A stretch of DNA of 64,000 bases from Cellulophaga lytica DSM 7489 (GCF_000190595.1 NC_015167.1:2469501-2533500), one strand, 5' to 3'; shown: positions 8,352 to 15,597, numbered from the stretch's first letter. Notes: generated by a model not told the origin, from the letters alone. Program-made: numbers and translations.

Positions 8352-9713
8352 ATGTGCAATTTAGTTCAGAAATACAATATTCCAGGTCCAAGATATACTA
8401 GCTACCCAACAGTTCCGTATTGGGATATTAATACGTTCTCTGGTAAGGAGTGGGAGCGTACCTTAATAAAATCTTTTAAAGAAAGTAACGCTACAGAAGG
8501 CATCAGTTTGTACATACACTTGCCTTTTTGTGAAAGTCTTTGTACGTTTTGTGGTTGCCATAAACGTATAACCAAAAGGCATGAAGTAGAAACACCTTAT
8601 ATACAAGCAGTATTAAAAGAGTGGCAATTGTATTGCAATATGTTGCCAGAAAAACCAATTGTTAAAGAGTTGCATTTGGGTGGTGGTACACCTACTTTTT
8701 TTACACCAGAAAACTTACAGGCACTTATAAATGGTATTTTTAGAAAAGCAGAACGAGCAGCGGAATACGAGTTTAGTTTTGAAGGTCACCCAAACAACAC
8801 TACTAAAGCACATTTACAAGCATTATATAACGTAGGTTTTAGGCGTGTAAGCTATGGCGTGCAAGATTATAACAGTACGGTACAAAAAGCAATAAACAGA
8901 GTACAGTCTTTTGAGAATGTAAAAAATGTAACGGAGTGGGCTAGAGAAATAGGGTATACCTCTGTTGGTCATGATATTATTTTTGGACTGCCACACCAAA
9001 CACTACAGCACGTAGAAGAAACCATTTTAAAAACAAAAGAATTGCTGCCAGATAGGTTGGCTTTTTACAGTTACGCACACGTACCGTGGTTAAAAGGTAA
9101 TGGACAGCGAGGTTATAAAGACGAAGATTTGCCAACAGCAACGCAAAAAAGAGACCAGTATGAGAAAGGAAAAAACTTACTAGCAAAAGTAGGTTATAAA
9201 GAAATAGGTATGGATCATTTTGCCCTAGAGAACGATAGTTTATACCAGTCTATGGTAACTAACAATTTACATAGAAATTTTATGGGGTATACACCATCTA
9301 AAACACAAGTAATGATTGGTTTAGGTGTTTCTAGTATTAGTGATAGTTGGTATAGTTTTGCACAAAATGTAAAAAGTTTAGAAGAATACAATCATTTGGT
9401 ATTTAATAATATAATTCCTATTTATAGAGGACACATTTTAACACAAGAAGATGTTGTAATTAGAAAACATATTTTAAATTTGATGTGTAGGTTAGAAACT
9501 TCTTGGAGTAACAAAAATGAAGAATTTGCACAATTAAGCGAAACTTTAGACAAGTTACAAGAAATGAAGAATGATGGTCTTATAGAAATTTCTTCTACAA
9601 AGCTAACTGTATTAGATAAAGGCAGGCCTTTTATTAGAAATATATGTATGGCTTTTGATGTGTTACTACATCAAAAAACACCACAGACAAGACTATTTTC
9701 AATGACAATTTAA
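8352..9713 (+). CDS. hemN: Oxygen-independent coproporphyrinogen III oxidase
   Basis: Radical SAM enzyme that converts coproporphyrinogen III to protoporphyrinogen IX without oxygen, in haem biosynthesis. The N-terminus NIPGPRYTSYPT is diagnostic. The 4Fe-4S loop CESLCTFCGC supplies the CxxxCxxC ligands plus the HemN-specific fourth Cys. LHLGGGTPTF and the HGxN-like FEGHPNNTT segments follow, and a HemN C-terminal domain begins at about residue 360. 453 aa, full length. A universal stress protein gene begins 22 bp downstream, so they are likely cotranscribed, and an FNR-type palindrome precedes it. This fits induction at low oxygen. Confidence 0.95.
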   Translation: MCNLVQKYNIPGPRYTSYPTVPYWDINTFSGKEWERTLIKSFKESNATEGISLYIHLPFCESLCTFCGCHKRITKRHEVETPYIQAVLKEWQLYCNMLPEKPIVKELHLGGGTPTFFTPENLQALINGIFRKAERAAEYEFSFEGHPNNTTKAHLQALYNVGFRRVSYGVQDYNSTVQKAINRVQSFENVKNVTEWAREIGYTSVGHDIIFGLPHQTLQHVEETILKTKELLPDRLAFYSYAHVPWLKGNGQRGYKDEDLPTATQKRDQYEKGKNLLAKVGYKEIGMDHFALENDSLYQSMVTNNLHRNFMGYTPSKTQVMIGLGVSSISDSWYSFAQNVKSLEEYNHLVFNNIIPIYRGHILTQEDVVIRKHILNLMCRLETSWSNKNEEFAQLSETLDKLQEMKNDGLIEISSTKLTVLDKGRPFIRNICMAFDVLLHQKTPQTRLFSMTI

Positions 9714-9735
9714 TTATAAACTTTAAATTTTACGC

Positions 9736-10554
9736 ATGAAAAAAATAATAGTACCTGTAGATTTTTCAGATCAATCTAATAAAGCATTAAAAGTTGCTGC
9801 ATCTTTAGCTAGTAAGCACAACGCAGAGCTTGTAGTTTTGCATATGTTAGAGCTAAATGCTGTAATGATTTCTTCTGAAGGATTACCACAAGAGCAAGTT
9901 GTATTTTTATTAAAACTTACAGAAAAAAGATTCTCAGAGTTTTTAGACAAACCATTTTTAAAAGACCTAACAGTAACACCAATAATAAAACATTACAAAG
10001 TGTTTAGTGAGGTTAATGAGGTAGCAGAAGAGCACAAAGCAGACTTAATTGTTATGGGCTCCCACGGTGTAGATGGTTTAGAAGAAATTTTTATAGGTAG
10101 CAATACAGAGCGTGTAGTGCGTAATGCAACAGTGCCAGTTTTGGTAATTAAAGATGATATTGAAGATTTTACAGTAAACTCTATTGTTTTTGCGTCTAGT
10201 TTTAATGAAGATAACATACCAGCTTTTCATAAAGTAAAAAGTTTTGCCAACCTTTTAGGAGCCAAAATAAACTACGTGTATATAAACACACCAGGTGATA
10301 ATTTTTTAAGTACAGAAGATGCGTATACCAGAATAGCACAGTTTATATCTAAAACCAATGCCGGTATAGAAGTAGAAATTTATAACGACTATACTGTAGA
10401 AAAAGGAATTTTAAATTACAGCAATACAACAAATGCAGATTTAATAGCCATATCTACACACGGCAGAAAAGGCTTATCTCACTTTTTTATGGGCAGCATA
10501 GGAGAAGATGTTGCAAACCACGCCACCATACCCGTTGTAACATTTAAAATATAA
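9736..10554 (+). CDS. Universal stress protein, tandem UspA domains
   Basis: Two UspA folds in one 272-aa chain (about 1-140 and 145-272). Each starts with a beta strand (KKIIVPVDFSD; NSIVFASSF) and ends with the loop that binds ATP in many family members. The first has MGSHGVDGLEEIFIGSNTERV and the second STHGRKGLSHFFMGSIGE. Both carry the G-x2-G-x9-G pattern, so nucleotide binding is plausible. It is coupled to hemN by a short gap, in keeping with a role at low oxygen. Confidence 0.92.
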   Translation: MKKIIVPVDFSDQSNKALKVAASLASKHNAELVVLHMLELNAVMISSEGLPQEQVVFLLKLTEKRFSEFLDKPFLKDLTVTPIIKHYKVFSEVNEVAEEHKADLIVMGSHGVDGLEEIFIGSNTERVVRNATVPVLVIKDDIEDFTVNSIVFASSFNEDNIPAFHKVKSFANLLGAKINYVYINTPGDNFLSTEDAYTRIAQFISKTNAGIEVEIYNDYTVEKGILNYSNTTNADLIAISTHGRKGLSHFFMGSIGEDVANHATIPVVTFKI

Positions 10555-10558
10555 ACAT

Positions 10559-10590
10559 AAAAAAAGCAGGTTTTAAAAACCTGCTTTTTC
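10559..10590 (+). terminator. Bidirectional Rho-independent terminator
   Basis: AAAAAGCAGGTT pairs with AACCTGCTTTTT, with A- and T-runs on both sides. It can end the hemN-usp transcript on the plus strand and the small minus-strand gene on the other. Confidence 0.92.
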
Positions 10591-10640
10591 ATTTCAACCA
10601 AACATGTAATCAATTATTACAACTAACCATTAACCACGTA

Positions 10641-10772
10641 TTATTCTTTTTTTTTAGTACTATTCATTAAAAAACCTACAACTATTGCCACTATTACAAT
10701 GCATACTAGCGCAAAAATGGCAATCATTATTTTACCATTATTTAAATTAGATAATATTATATTTAATTTCAT
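10641..10772 (-). CDS. Small single-pass membrane protein (43 aa)
   Basis: An ATG at 10772 opens a 43-codon frame. The product has a short polar N-terminus, one strong membrane segment (IMIAIFALVCIVIVAIVVGF, about residues 15-34) and a basic end, STKKKE. It is followed by the bidirectional terminator at 10559-10590. A TGATAATTGTCA box lies 61 bp upstream, resembling the box before hemN. No family recognised; the coding call rests on the clean hydropathy pattern and flanking signals. Confidence 0.55.
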   Translation of the reverse strand: MKLNIILSNLNNGKIMIAIFALVCIVIVAIVVGFLMNSTKKKE

Positions 10773-10832
10773 TATTGGTGGTGTATTTATGTTTTATACC
10801 GTAAAGATATTGGCTAAAACCCACCTATAATA

Positions 10833-10844
10833 TGATAATTGTCA
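10833..10844. promoter_or_regulatory. Near-palindromic FNR/HcpR-type box
   Basis: TGATAATTGTCA differs at only three positions from TGACATTTGTCA before hemN, and keeps the outer TGA...GTCA. It precedes the 43-aa membrane protein gene on the minus strand. It may be a second target of the same regulator. Confidence 0.35.
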
Positions 10845-10863
10845 GTCTTGTAAAAAAAAGTAA

Positions 10864-11040
10864 TTAAAGTTCTGTACCTGTACTAAAAACAGCAATAGTT
10901 AATAGTATTAATGCTGCAATTACAATTATAAATGCAGCTATAGTAATAGTGTTGTTCTGAAAAAAGTAGTTACTTGTTTTTTTCTCTTCTTCTTTCATAA
11001 ACTTAATATCTTCTTCTCCTTGTTTTAAATCTCTTTTCAT
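10864..11040 (-). CDS. Small membrane protein, unknown function (58 aa)
   Basis: From the ATG at 11040 the product is a charged N-terminus (MKRDLKQGEEDIKFMKEEEKK), then one membrane helix (about residues 32-52, IAAFIIVIAALILLTIAVF), ending TGTEL. An upstream in-frame ATG at 11064 is less likely because the extra eight residues add nothing recognisable. It has the same architecture as the neighbouring 43-aa protein: both are one-helix small proteins on the minus strand. Function unknown. Confidence 0.6.
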   Translation of the reverse strand: MKRDLKQGEEDIKFMKEEEKKTSNYFFQNNTITIAAFIIVIAALILLTIAVFSTGTEL

Positions 11041-11221
11041 TGTTATAGTTTTTAGTGTGTGCACAAGTATACAAGAATGTGGTAAAAACTAGTATCGCAA
11101 AAAAAAATAAAAATAACTCAAATGCTTTATGGTAAATGAGTTAAGGATAATATCATTTGCGGCAATGTAACCCCTATAGTTTGCTGAAATTTGTAACACA
11201 AACAAATAAAATATAAAAATT

Positions 11222-11551
11222 ATGAGCAATAACAGTAACACATTATTAGGAGTATTAGCAGGAACCGCAGTAGGAGCAACATTAGGAATTTTGTTTGCGC
11301 CAGACAAAGGAATTAATACCAGAAGAAAATTGGTAGATGAAGCCGTAGCAACAAAAGAATCTCTTGCAGATAGTGCTTTAGATTTAAGAAATACGGTAGC
11401 TGCAACAGTAGCAACAAATAAGGAAACGTTAGACACAAAAATTGAAAATTTAGTATCTGACGCTAGTTACAAAGCAGACGATGTAATTAACCAATTAGAA
11501 GGTAAATTAAAAGAGCTAAAGGCTAAAAACAAAAAATTACAAAAATCATAA
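11222..11551 (+). CDS. YtxH-domain protein
   Basis: 109 aa. It starts with a Gly-rich membrane-inserting segment (LLGVLAGTAVGATLGILFAPDKG, about residues 8-30) typical of YtxH/gas-vesicle-like stress proteins. A long charged helix follows, likely a coiled coil, with Lys/Asp/Glu repeats. It is first in a tight operon with the holin-like and DUF6327-like genes (1-bp and 10-bp gaps). Such trios are common in flavobacteria and are linked to envelope or desiccation stress; that role is inferred. Confidence 0.85.
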   Translation: MSNNSNTLLGVLAGTAVGATLGILFAPDKGINTRRKLVDEAVATKESLADSALDLRNTVAATVATNKETLDTKIENLVSDASYKADDVINQLEGKLKELKAKNKKLQKS

Positions 11552-11899
11552 ATGAGTGTAATTAACTCCATAGACAAAACGGCAACTGAAGCCGCAGCGG
11601 CTGGAAAAAAATACGTAGATGTATCTAAAAAATACTACGAGCTAAAAGTTTTTCAGCAGTTAACAAGTACATCATCCTATGTAGTAAAAACAGTTATTAT
11701 AGGAGGCCTACTACTGTTAGCATTTTTGTTTATGGCAATTGGCGCTGCACTGGCTTTAGGAGACTTGTTTAACAATATACCATTAGGGTATTTGGCAGTA
11801 GGAGGTATTTTTATACTGTTTGGCCTATTGGTGTATAGTAGAAGAACATTTATAGATAAAATATTAATTAAAAATATGTCTAAAACATATTTTGATTAA
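11552..11899 (+). CDS. Phage-holin-family-like / YqjE-type membrane protein
   Basis: 115 aa, with two membrane helices at about residues 50-72 and 78-98, after an amphipathic N-terminus and before a basic tail. This matches the small competence/holin 3_6 (YqjE-like) family that accompanies YtxH proteins in Bacteroidota. It begins one base after the YtxH stop codon, so translation is probably coupled. There are no phage genes nearby, so it is a cellular membrane protein and not a lysis holin. Confidence 0.75.
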   Translation: MSVINSIDKTATEAAAAGKKYVDVSKKYYELKVFQQLTSTSSYVVKTVIIGGLLLLAFLFMAIGAALALGDLFNNIPLGYLAVGGIFILFGLLVYSRRTFIDKILIKNMSKTYFD

Positions 11900-11909
11900 A
11901 CCACAAACT

Positions 11910-12107
11910 ATGCAATACACATCATTTAAGCAAATTGAGCTGGATTTGAAAAGGCTTAGTTTAGAAAGGCAAATACTAGTAGAAGAGCTAAAAGCACAAA
12001 AACACCAAGTTGCAGAAGACTTAAAACCATACAACTGGGTAAGCTGGGCTTATAAGCTAGCACGTAAATACGGAGCTTTACTAGTTATTAAAAAACTATT
12101 TAAATAA
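11910..12107 (+). CDS. Small coiled-coil protein of the YtxH operon (DUF6327-like)
   Basis: 65 aa from the ATG at 11910; an upstream in-frame TTG at 11892 overlaps the previous gene and is less likely. It begins MQYTSFKQIELDLKRLSLER, a helical and highly charged stretch, and ends in a basic, weakly hydrophobic segment (KYGALLVIKKLFK). Position and length match the third gene of flavobacterial YtxH operons, often labelled DUF6327; that label is from memory of the layout. Molecular role unknown. Confidence 0.6.
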   Translation: MQYTSFKQIELDLKRLSLERQILVEELKAQKHQVAEDLKPYNWVSWAYKLARKYGALLVIKKLFK

Positions 12108-12146
12108 GCTATTGCCTAACGTTTAATCACAAAAACACACACAACT

Positions 12147-12464
12147 ATGAGTAATGAATATGCAAAAAACGAAAGAGATAACATAGAAAAATACCAAGCA
12201 AAAGGTTACACAAGTAATTTTAGTGTGGTAGATGGCAAATTGGTAGACGTAGAAGAAAAAACCAAATACACGCCACAACAAGTTTTTGTGGTAGAAGAAC
12301 ACAGGTATGAGGGTATGAGTAACCCGTCTGATATGTCTATACTGTATGTTATAAAAACAGAAGACAACAATAAAGGTACAGCTTTAATTGGCTATGGGCC
12401 AACGGGTAATTTAAATGCAGCAGAATTTTTTAAAGACATACCCAAAGAAAATTACAACAATTAA
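12147..12464 (+). CDS. Conserved small protein, often mislabelled phosphoribosylpyrophosphate synthetase
   Basis: 105 aa, soluble and acidic. It resembles a family of roughly 100-aa Bacteroidota proteins. An N-terminal Lys/Tyr-rich part (KGYTSNFSVVDGKL) is followed by the block RYEGMSNPSDMSILYVI and a late GYGP motif. That family is often annotated in databases as PRPP synthetase, although it lacks any PRPP-binding loop; the enzyme name should not be used. It is the last gene of the stress-type operon and is followed by a strong terminator. Confidence 0.6.
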   Translation: MSNEYAKNERDNIEKYQAKGYTSNFSVVDGKLVDVEEKTKYTPQQVFVVEEHRYEGMSNPSDMSILYVIKTEDNNKGTALIGYGPTGNLNAAEFFKDIPKENYNN

Positions 12465-12496
12465 ACTGTTCCCCAAAACAGCTCTATATATATGAG

Positions 12497-12530
12497 AAAA
12501 AGCAACACTATTTTTAGTGTTGCTTTTTTG
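12497..12530 (+). terminator. Rho-independent terminator
   Basis: AAAAAGCAACACTA pairs with TAGTGTTGCTTTTT and is followed by a T-run. It ends the YtxH operon and belongs to the first unit of a 211-bp tandem duplication. Confidence 0.9.
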
Positions 12531-12547
12531 TTTATAGCAAACTACCA

Positions 12548-12640
12548 TTAAAAAGCTACCATTGGTAAAGTATTTTGCTACAACTATACATATGTATGTT
12601 TTAAGTAGAAAAATTAATTATAAATTGTAAGAAAATTAGT
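12548..12640 (+). repeat. Degenerate copy of the cassette leader repeat (copy 0)
   Basis: This stretch aligns with 12754-12846, sharing ATTAAAAA-CTACCA, GGTAAA-TATTTT and ATTGTA-GAAAATTA. The two copies are offset by about 206-211 bp, and the GACTGTTCCCC-terminator segments in front of them (12465 and 12676) repeat too. The region from 12465 is therefore a degenerate tandem duplication. This copy has lost the -33 TTG of the other leaders. Confidence 0.6.
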
Positions 12641-12675
12641 TAGTTTGTTTTTAAGTTAGAATTGTAAGAGACGAG

Positions 12676-12741
12676 ACTGTTCCCCAAAAGAACCTCTCTT
12701 TTAAGAGAGCAGCACTATGTATATAGTGTTGCTTTTTTTTG
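12676..12741 (+). terminator. Double hairpin ending in a T-run (duplicate of preceding terminator)
   Basis: Begins ACTGTTCCCCAAAA, as at 12465. It then holds a CTCTCTT/AAGAGAG hairpin (12694-12709) and AGCAGCACTAT/ATAGTGTTGCT (12708-12733), followed by eight T residues. No gene precedes it, so it either is a duplicated relic or ends a short untranslated RNA starting around 12650. Confidence 0.6.
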
Positions 12742-12753
12742 TAGTAATTTATA

Positions 12754-12932
12754 ATTAAAAAACTACCACAGGTAAACTATTTTATGTCAATTACACATTT
12801 CCGTAATTGTGATATAAAAAATAGTTTTACATTGTAGGAAAATTAACAGACAAAAAACAACTAGAAAGGCAAATGTGCGTTTATACAACCATATTGGCGG
12901 AATAAACGCAATTAATTGCGTTTATATGTAGT
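12754..12932 (+). repeat. Cassette leader repeat, copy 1
   Basis: One of three well-preserved copies (others at 33395-33531 and 40310-40396). It has CAATTACACATTTCCGTA followed by a promoter-like segment, the block TTGTAGGAAAA, then a hairpin-prone tract. The tract pairs GCGTTTAT with ATAAACGC and contains a perfect 24-bp palindrome at 12902-12925. Similarity to the other leaders ends at TAGTT (12929-12933), exactly where the first gene cassette begins. It behaves like a fixed platform next to which cassettes have been inserted. Confidence 0.7.
12807..12835 (+). promoter_or_regulatory. Promoter-like element of leader copy 1
   Basis: TTG at 12807-12809, an 18-bp spacer, then TACATTGT at 12828-12835. 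The same TTG-N17/18-TANATTGT arrangement is conserved in the two other leaders, while neighbouring bases vary. It resembles the Bacteroidota -33/-7 promoter and would transcribe the cassettes. Confidence 0.5.
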
Positions 12933-12947
12933 TAGGCAACATAAAAA

Positions 12948-13937
12948 ATGACGCGTAAAAAAATAATAGTTCCTTCAAGATTAACTTTTCAGAACTCAAT
13001 AGATTTTGTGAAAAATTTGCGCGCTTTAGAACCACATAAAGAAATTAATTTCGACTTTACAAATTTAGTAACAATTGACCCTTTTTCATTACTTCTAGTT
13101 TCTAGTGAAATTCAAAGATGTAGGAGTCGACTGAAAGAATCAAAATTCATGGCAACTAATTTTGAACATTGTTCTTACGCAGCTCATATGGGATTTTTTC
13201 AAGCTTTTGGAATGAATTTCGGTAAAAAACCAGGAGAAGCTAAAGGTAGTTCGACTTATATCCCGATAAATATTTACAATACACAAGAAATTAAAAAAGA
13301 TGCTCGTGATTTAATGATTAATCCCGCTGAATTGTTAGAATCCAAAGCAAAGGAGATTTCTAACATTTTAACTCGTAGTGAAAGTGGAGATTTAAATGAA
13401 GTTTTGACTTATTGTTTACGTGAGATATTTAGAAATGTAATAGAACATAGTCATTCAGAACAATTTGGATTTTGTGCTCAATATCGACCTTCATTAAATA
13501 GAGTTTCCTTTTCTATTATAGACAGAGGAATTGGACTTAAGGAATCTTTAGAAAACAATCCTACTCTAAATTTGAATAATGATGAAGATGCTATTAGAGC
13601 AGCTTTAAAACCAGCTACTTCTGGAAAGGTTTATAAAGGTCAGAAAAACAAACCAAAAGGAGAATGGGCTAATTCAGGTTATGGTTTATTTATGACAAGT
13701 AATATTTGTAAAAGAGGTGGTGGTTTTTTTATTGCTAGCGGAGATTTTGGATATTACACATCTGAGAATAAAGAAAGAATATTGGAAACACCATTTAAAG
13801 GAACTGCTTTGAATTTAGCACTTGACACAAATCGAATAAAAAACTTATATACTATGTTAAGAGAAATAGATAATAATGATATAAAATCGAAAAGCAAACC
13901 ATCAAAATCCTCAATGGGATTAATGAATAAAAAATAA
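12948..13937 (+). CDS. STAS-like plus GHKL ATPase domain protein (cassette gene)
   Basis: 329 aa, soluble. Residues about 1-95 look like a STAS-type fold (INFDFTNLVTIDPFSLLLV). Residues about 140-310 are a histidine-kinase-like ATPase: N box EIFRNVIEHS, G1 box IIDRGIGL, and a G2-like SGYGLFMTSN. It lacks a phospho-acceptor His domain and sensor regions, so it is more like an anti-sigma or switch ATPase than a full kinase. It is the first cassette gene after leader copy 1: GTTAGGCAAC lies just upstream and its exact reverse complement just after the stop. Function unknown; a role in defence or signalling is possible but unsupported. Confidence 0.7.
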   Translation: MTRKKIIVPSRLTFQNSIDFVKNLRALEPHKEINFDFTNLVTIDPFSLLLVSSEIQRCRSRLKESKFMATNFEHCSYAAHMGFFQAFGMNFGKKPGEAKGSSTYIPINIYNTQEIKKDARDLMINPAELLESKAKEISNILTRSESGDLNEVLTYCLREIFRNVIEHSHSEQFGFCAQYRPSLNRVSFSIIDRGIGLKESLENNPTLNLNNDEDAIRAALKPATSGKVYKGQKNKPKGEWANSGYGLFMTSNICKRGGGFFIASGDFGYYTSENKERILETPFKGTALNLALDTNRIKNLYTMLREIDNNDIKSKSKPSKSSMGLMNKK

Positions 13938-13940
13938 TAC

Positions 13941-14089
13941 GTTGCCTAACACCGTATAAAATTAATGGCTAGTTCTCGCCTACTTACGAATCCCGAAGCG
14001 TCGGGACTAGCGGATTTTCTATTCGGTTTTTATTTGCTAAATTTAGTGCTTAAACCACGCAACAAACCATATGCAAACACGTTAGCCAC
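13941..14089. other. attC-like recombination site 1
   Basis: 149 bp. It starts with GTTGCCTAAC, the exact reverse complement of the 5' end of the preceding cassette (12931-12940), and ends with GTTAGCCAC, the start of the next cassette. Inside is a central hairpin, TCCCGA (13991-13996) with TCGGGA (14001-14006). The R''-stem-R' layout is that of integron attC sites; GCCTAAC fits RYYYAAC. Confidence 0.65.
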
Positions 14090-14096
14090 AAGCTGA

Positions 14097-14603
14097 ATGA
14101 ACCAACTGAAAGCCAAAATAAAATACCTGAAATCATTTCTAAAATCGGAATGGGATTTTAATGATTATCCATTAGAAACGTGGAAAAATCCGAATTCGGA
14201 ACAAAACAATTTGGAATATGGAGCAAAATTTACGAATTGGTGGAGTTTAGTCGCTCACGGAGAAACGGAAAATAAAGCTGTTGAAAATCTAAAAAAGCAC
14301 CTTACTGATTTTAAGAATAATAATACGGAAATTCCAAGACCTGGAGCAAATGTTCCATTAGAATATACCGAGAGTGACCGAATTGAAAAAAACGAACATA
14401 TCGCAGTCGAATTTTTTGACAAAATAATCGGAATTAATTTCTACGACTGTTTTATATCTGACTTGAGTTCATTGCACGATTTTGATTTAGTCAATGAACA
14501 AACTTTAGAAAAAATTGAATCTGTATTTGGAATAGTTCCTAGAGACAAAGACTATTTCTTATCCGATATTTTCGAACAAATAAATGAAAAAGCCAGTGGC
14601 TAA
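14097..14603 (+). CDS. Hypothetical cassette protein
   Basis: 168 aa, soluble, rich in Asn, Lys and Glu; no signal peptide or membrane segment. The central part (FTNWWSLVAHGETENKAVENL) has a faint HicB-antitoxin look, but there is no HicA partner and the C-terminal half does not fit. By eye it uses codons such as CGG, GGA and ACG more than the surrounding core genes, in keeping with acquisition. It begins 16 bp after GTTAGCCAC, and the reverse complement GTGGCTAAC overlaps its stop codon, so this is a compact single-gene cassette of about 0.5 kb. Confidence 0.65.
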   Translation: MNQLKAKIKYLKSFLKSEWDFNDYPLETWKNPNSEQNNLEYGAKFTNWWSLVAHGETENKAVENLKKHLTDFKNNNTEIPRPGANVPLEYTESDRIEKNEHIAVEFFDKIIGINFYDCFISDLSSLHDFDLVNEQTLEKIESVFGIVPRDKDYFLSDIFEQINEKASG

Positions 14604-14783
14604 CACCGTGTAAAAAACATAGCTAATAATTACTAAACCAAAAGGTTTTGTATATTTAGTAAGTCCGCCAAATTTTTTATTTGGCTTTTGAAAAGAGAAA
14701 AATTAAAAACAAAATATAATCCCGAGGCTTCGGGACGGCTCTGTGTTAACCCGAAAAGTTAGCGTCTTTTTATACGCAACTAA
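14596..14783. other. attC-like recombination site 2
   Basis: Starts with GTGGCTAAC (14596-14604), the reverse complement of 14081-14089. The GTGTAAAAAACATAGCTAA arm near 14607 pairs roughly with the reverse complement of 14753-14778. The central hairpin is TCCCGA (14720-14725) with TCGGGA (14730-14735). The 3' GTT is degraded. Confidence 0.55.
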
Positions 14784-14818
14784 TTAAGAAAATTGAATCT
14801 TATAGAAAAGAAACTTTG

Positions 14819-15286
14819 ATGAAAAAAATTATATTACTTGTGATAATAGGACTTTCAATTTTTGCTTGTGCAGATGACAATGAATGTTGTGTAAACGTTG
14901 ATATTGGAATTGATATAAAATACTTAAATGCGGAAGGCGATAACTTATTTGAAATAGATAATGGTTATAACGAAACGAGCATTACCATTTACCATAAGAT
15001 AAACGGAGAATGGAACAAATATTATAAAAGTAATTTAGACTCCCCAAAAGGAATTAAGGTTGTTAAAGGAGAAAACGGAAAAGTTTTAAATATTTCACCA
15101 AGTACAACGTTGGACGCAAACAACCTCTCAGAAACTAAAATTGAATTTTCTGACTCTGATTTCGATATTATAAAAACAGAAATTGACAAAAACAGTTCTA
15201 ATACAATTGTAACAAAAGTATGGTATAATGGAAATTTAAAATGGGAAGCTAATAATAGCGAAAGAATGTTTGAAATAATTAAATAA
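14819..15286 (+). CDS. Small lipoprotein (cassette gene)
   Basis: 155 aa from the ATG at 14819; an in-frame TTG three bases earlier is less likely. It has a clear lipoprotein signal peptide with lipobox SIFAC and Cys17, then ADDNECC. The rest is an acidic, beta-rich domain with no recognised family. It lies between two attC-like sites, the second of which is degenerate. Likely anchored in the outer or inner membrane, facing the periplasm; function unknown. Confidence 0.7.
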   Translation: MKKIILLVIIGLSIFACADDNECCVNVDIGIDIKYLNAEGDNLFEIDNGYNETSITIYHKINGEWNKYYKSNLDSPKGIKVVKGENGKVLNISPSTTLDANNLSETKIEFSDSDFDIIKTEIDKNSSNTIVTKVWYNGNLKWEANNSERMFEIIK

Positions 15287-15291
15287 AAACA

Positions 15292-15445
15292 GTTTACAGC
15301 TATGCGTATAATTCATTGCTAGTATACGCCTACTTACAAATCCCGAAGCTTTTAGACTAGCAGACTTTTTATTCTGTTTTTATTTTCTAAATTAGGTGCT
15401 TAAGCCACGCACTAACTATATACAAATACATTATACATCATTTAA
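15292..15445. other. attC-like site 3, degenerate
   Basis: Clearly related to site 1: it shares a CGCCTACTTAC-AATCCCGAAGC core, a TTTTATT-TGTTTTTATTT tract and CTTAA-CCACGCA near the 3' side. The GTT/AAC cores are mutated (ATT at about 15430), and the central hairpin has decayed. It is probably no longer a working site. Confidence 0.5.
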
Positions 15446-15476
15446 GCACAACATTAAAAATTAGAATTATTATTTG

Positions 15477-15584
15477 ATGGAAGAAAAGTTAGTGATGAGT
15501 ATAGCAGAAAAGTGGAGTGTTAATCCAACAAAACTATTGGAACGGACATACATAAAAAATGAGTTAGGATTGGTAGGGAAATAA
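15477..15584 (+). CDS. Short ORF or gene remnant (35 aa)
   Basis: A 36-codon frame from ATG to TAA, beginning MEEKLVMSIAEKW. It is helical and charged and might be the tail of a larger lost gene, for example a nuclease of the Rpn type. No family can be assigned, and it may not be expressed. Confidence 0.25.
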   Translation: MEEKLVMSIAEKWSVNPTKLLERTYIKNELGLVGK

Positions 15585-15597
15585 ATACTACAGCTAA

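Noticed and set aside
11089-11436. Open frame of 115 codons on the minus strand opposite the YtxH gene
   Set aside because: It is a mirror of the YtxH gene, which has a clear family match, tight operon spacing and normal codon use.
11552-11899. Holin-like protein as a sign of a prophage
   Set aside because: No other phage genes lie nearby; the gene belongs to a YtxH stress-type operon common in flavobacteria.
12147-12464. Phosphoribosylpyrophosphate synthetase
   Set aside because: Database name for this family only; at 105 aa with no PRPP or ATP loops it cannot be the enzyme.
12902-12925. Perfect 24-bp palindrome as a stand-alone operator
   Set aside because: It is part of the leader repeat and recurs in altered form in copy 2, so it is better explained as a piece of the recombination platform.
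14097-14603. HicB antitoxin call
   Set aside because: Only a short segment looks like HicB, no HicA toxin is next to it, and the length is wrong.
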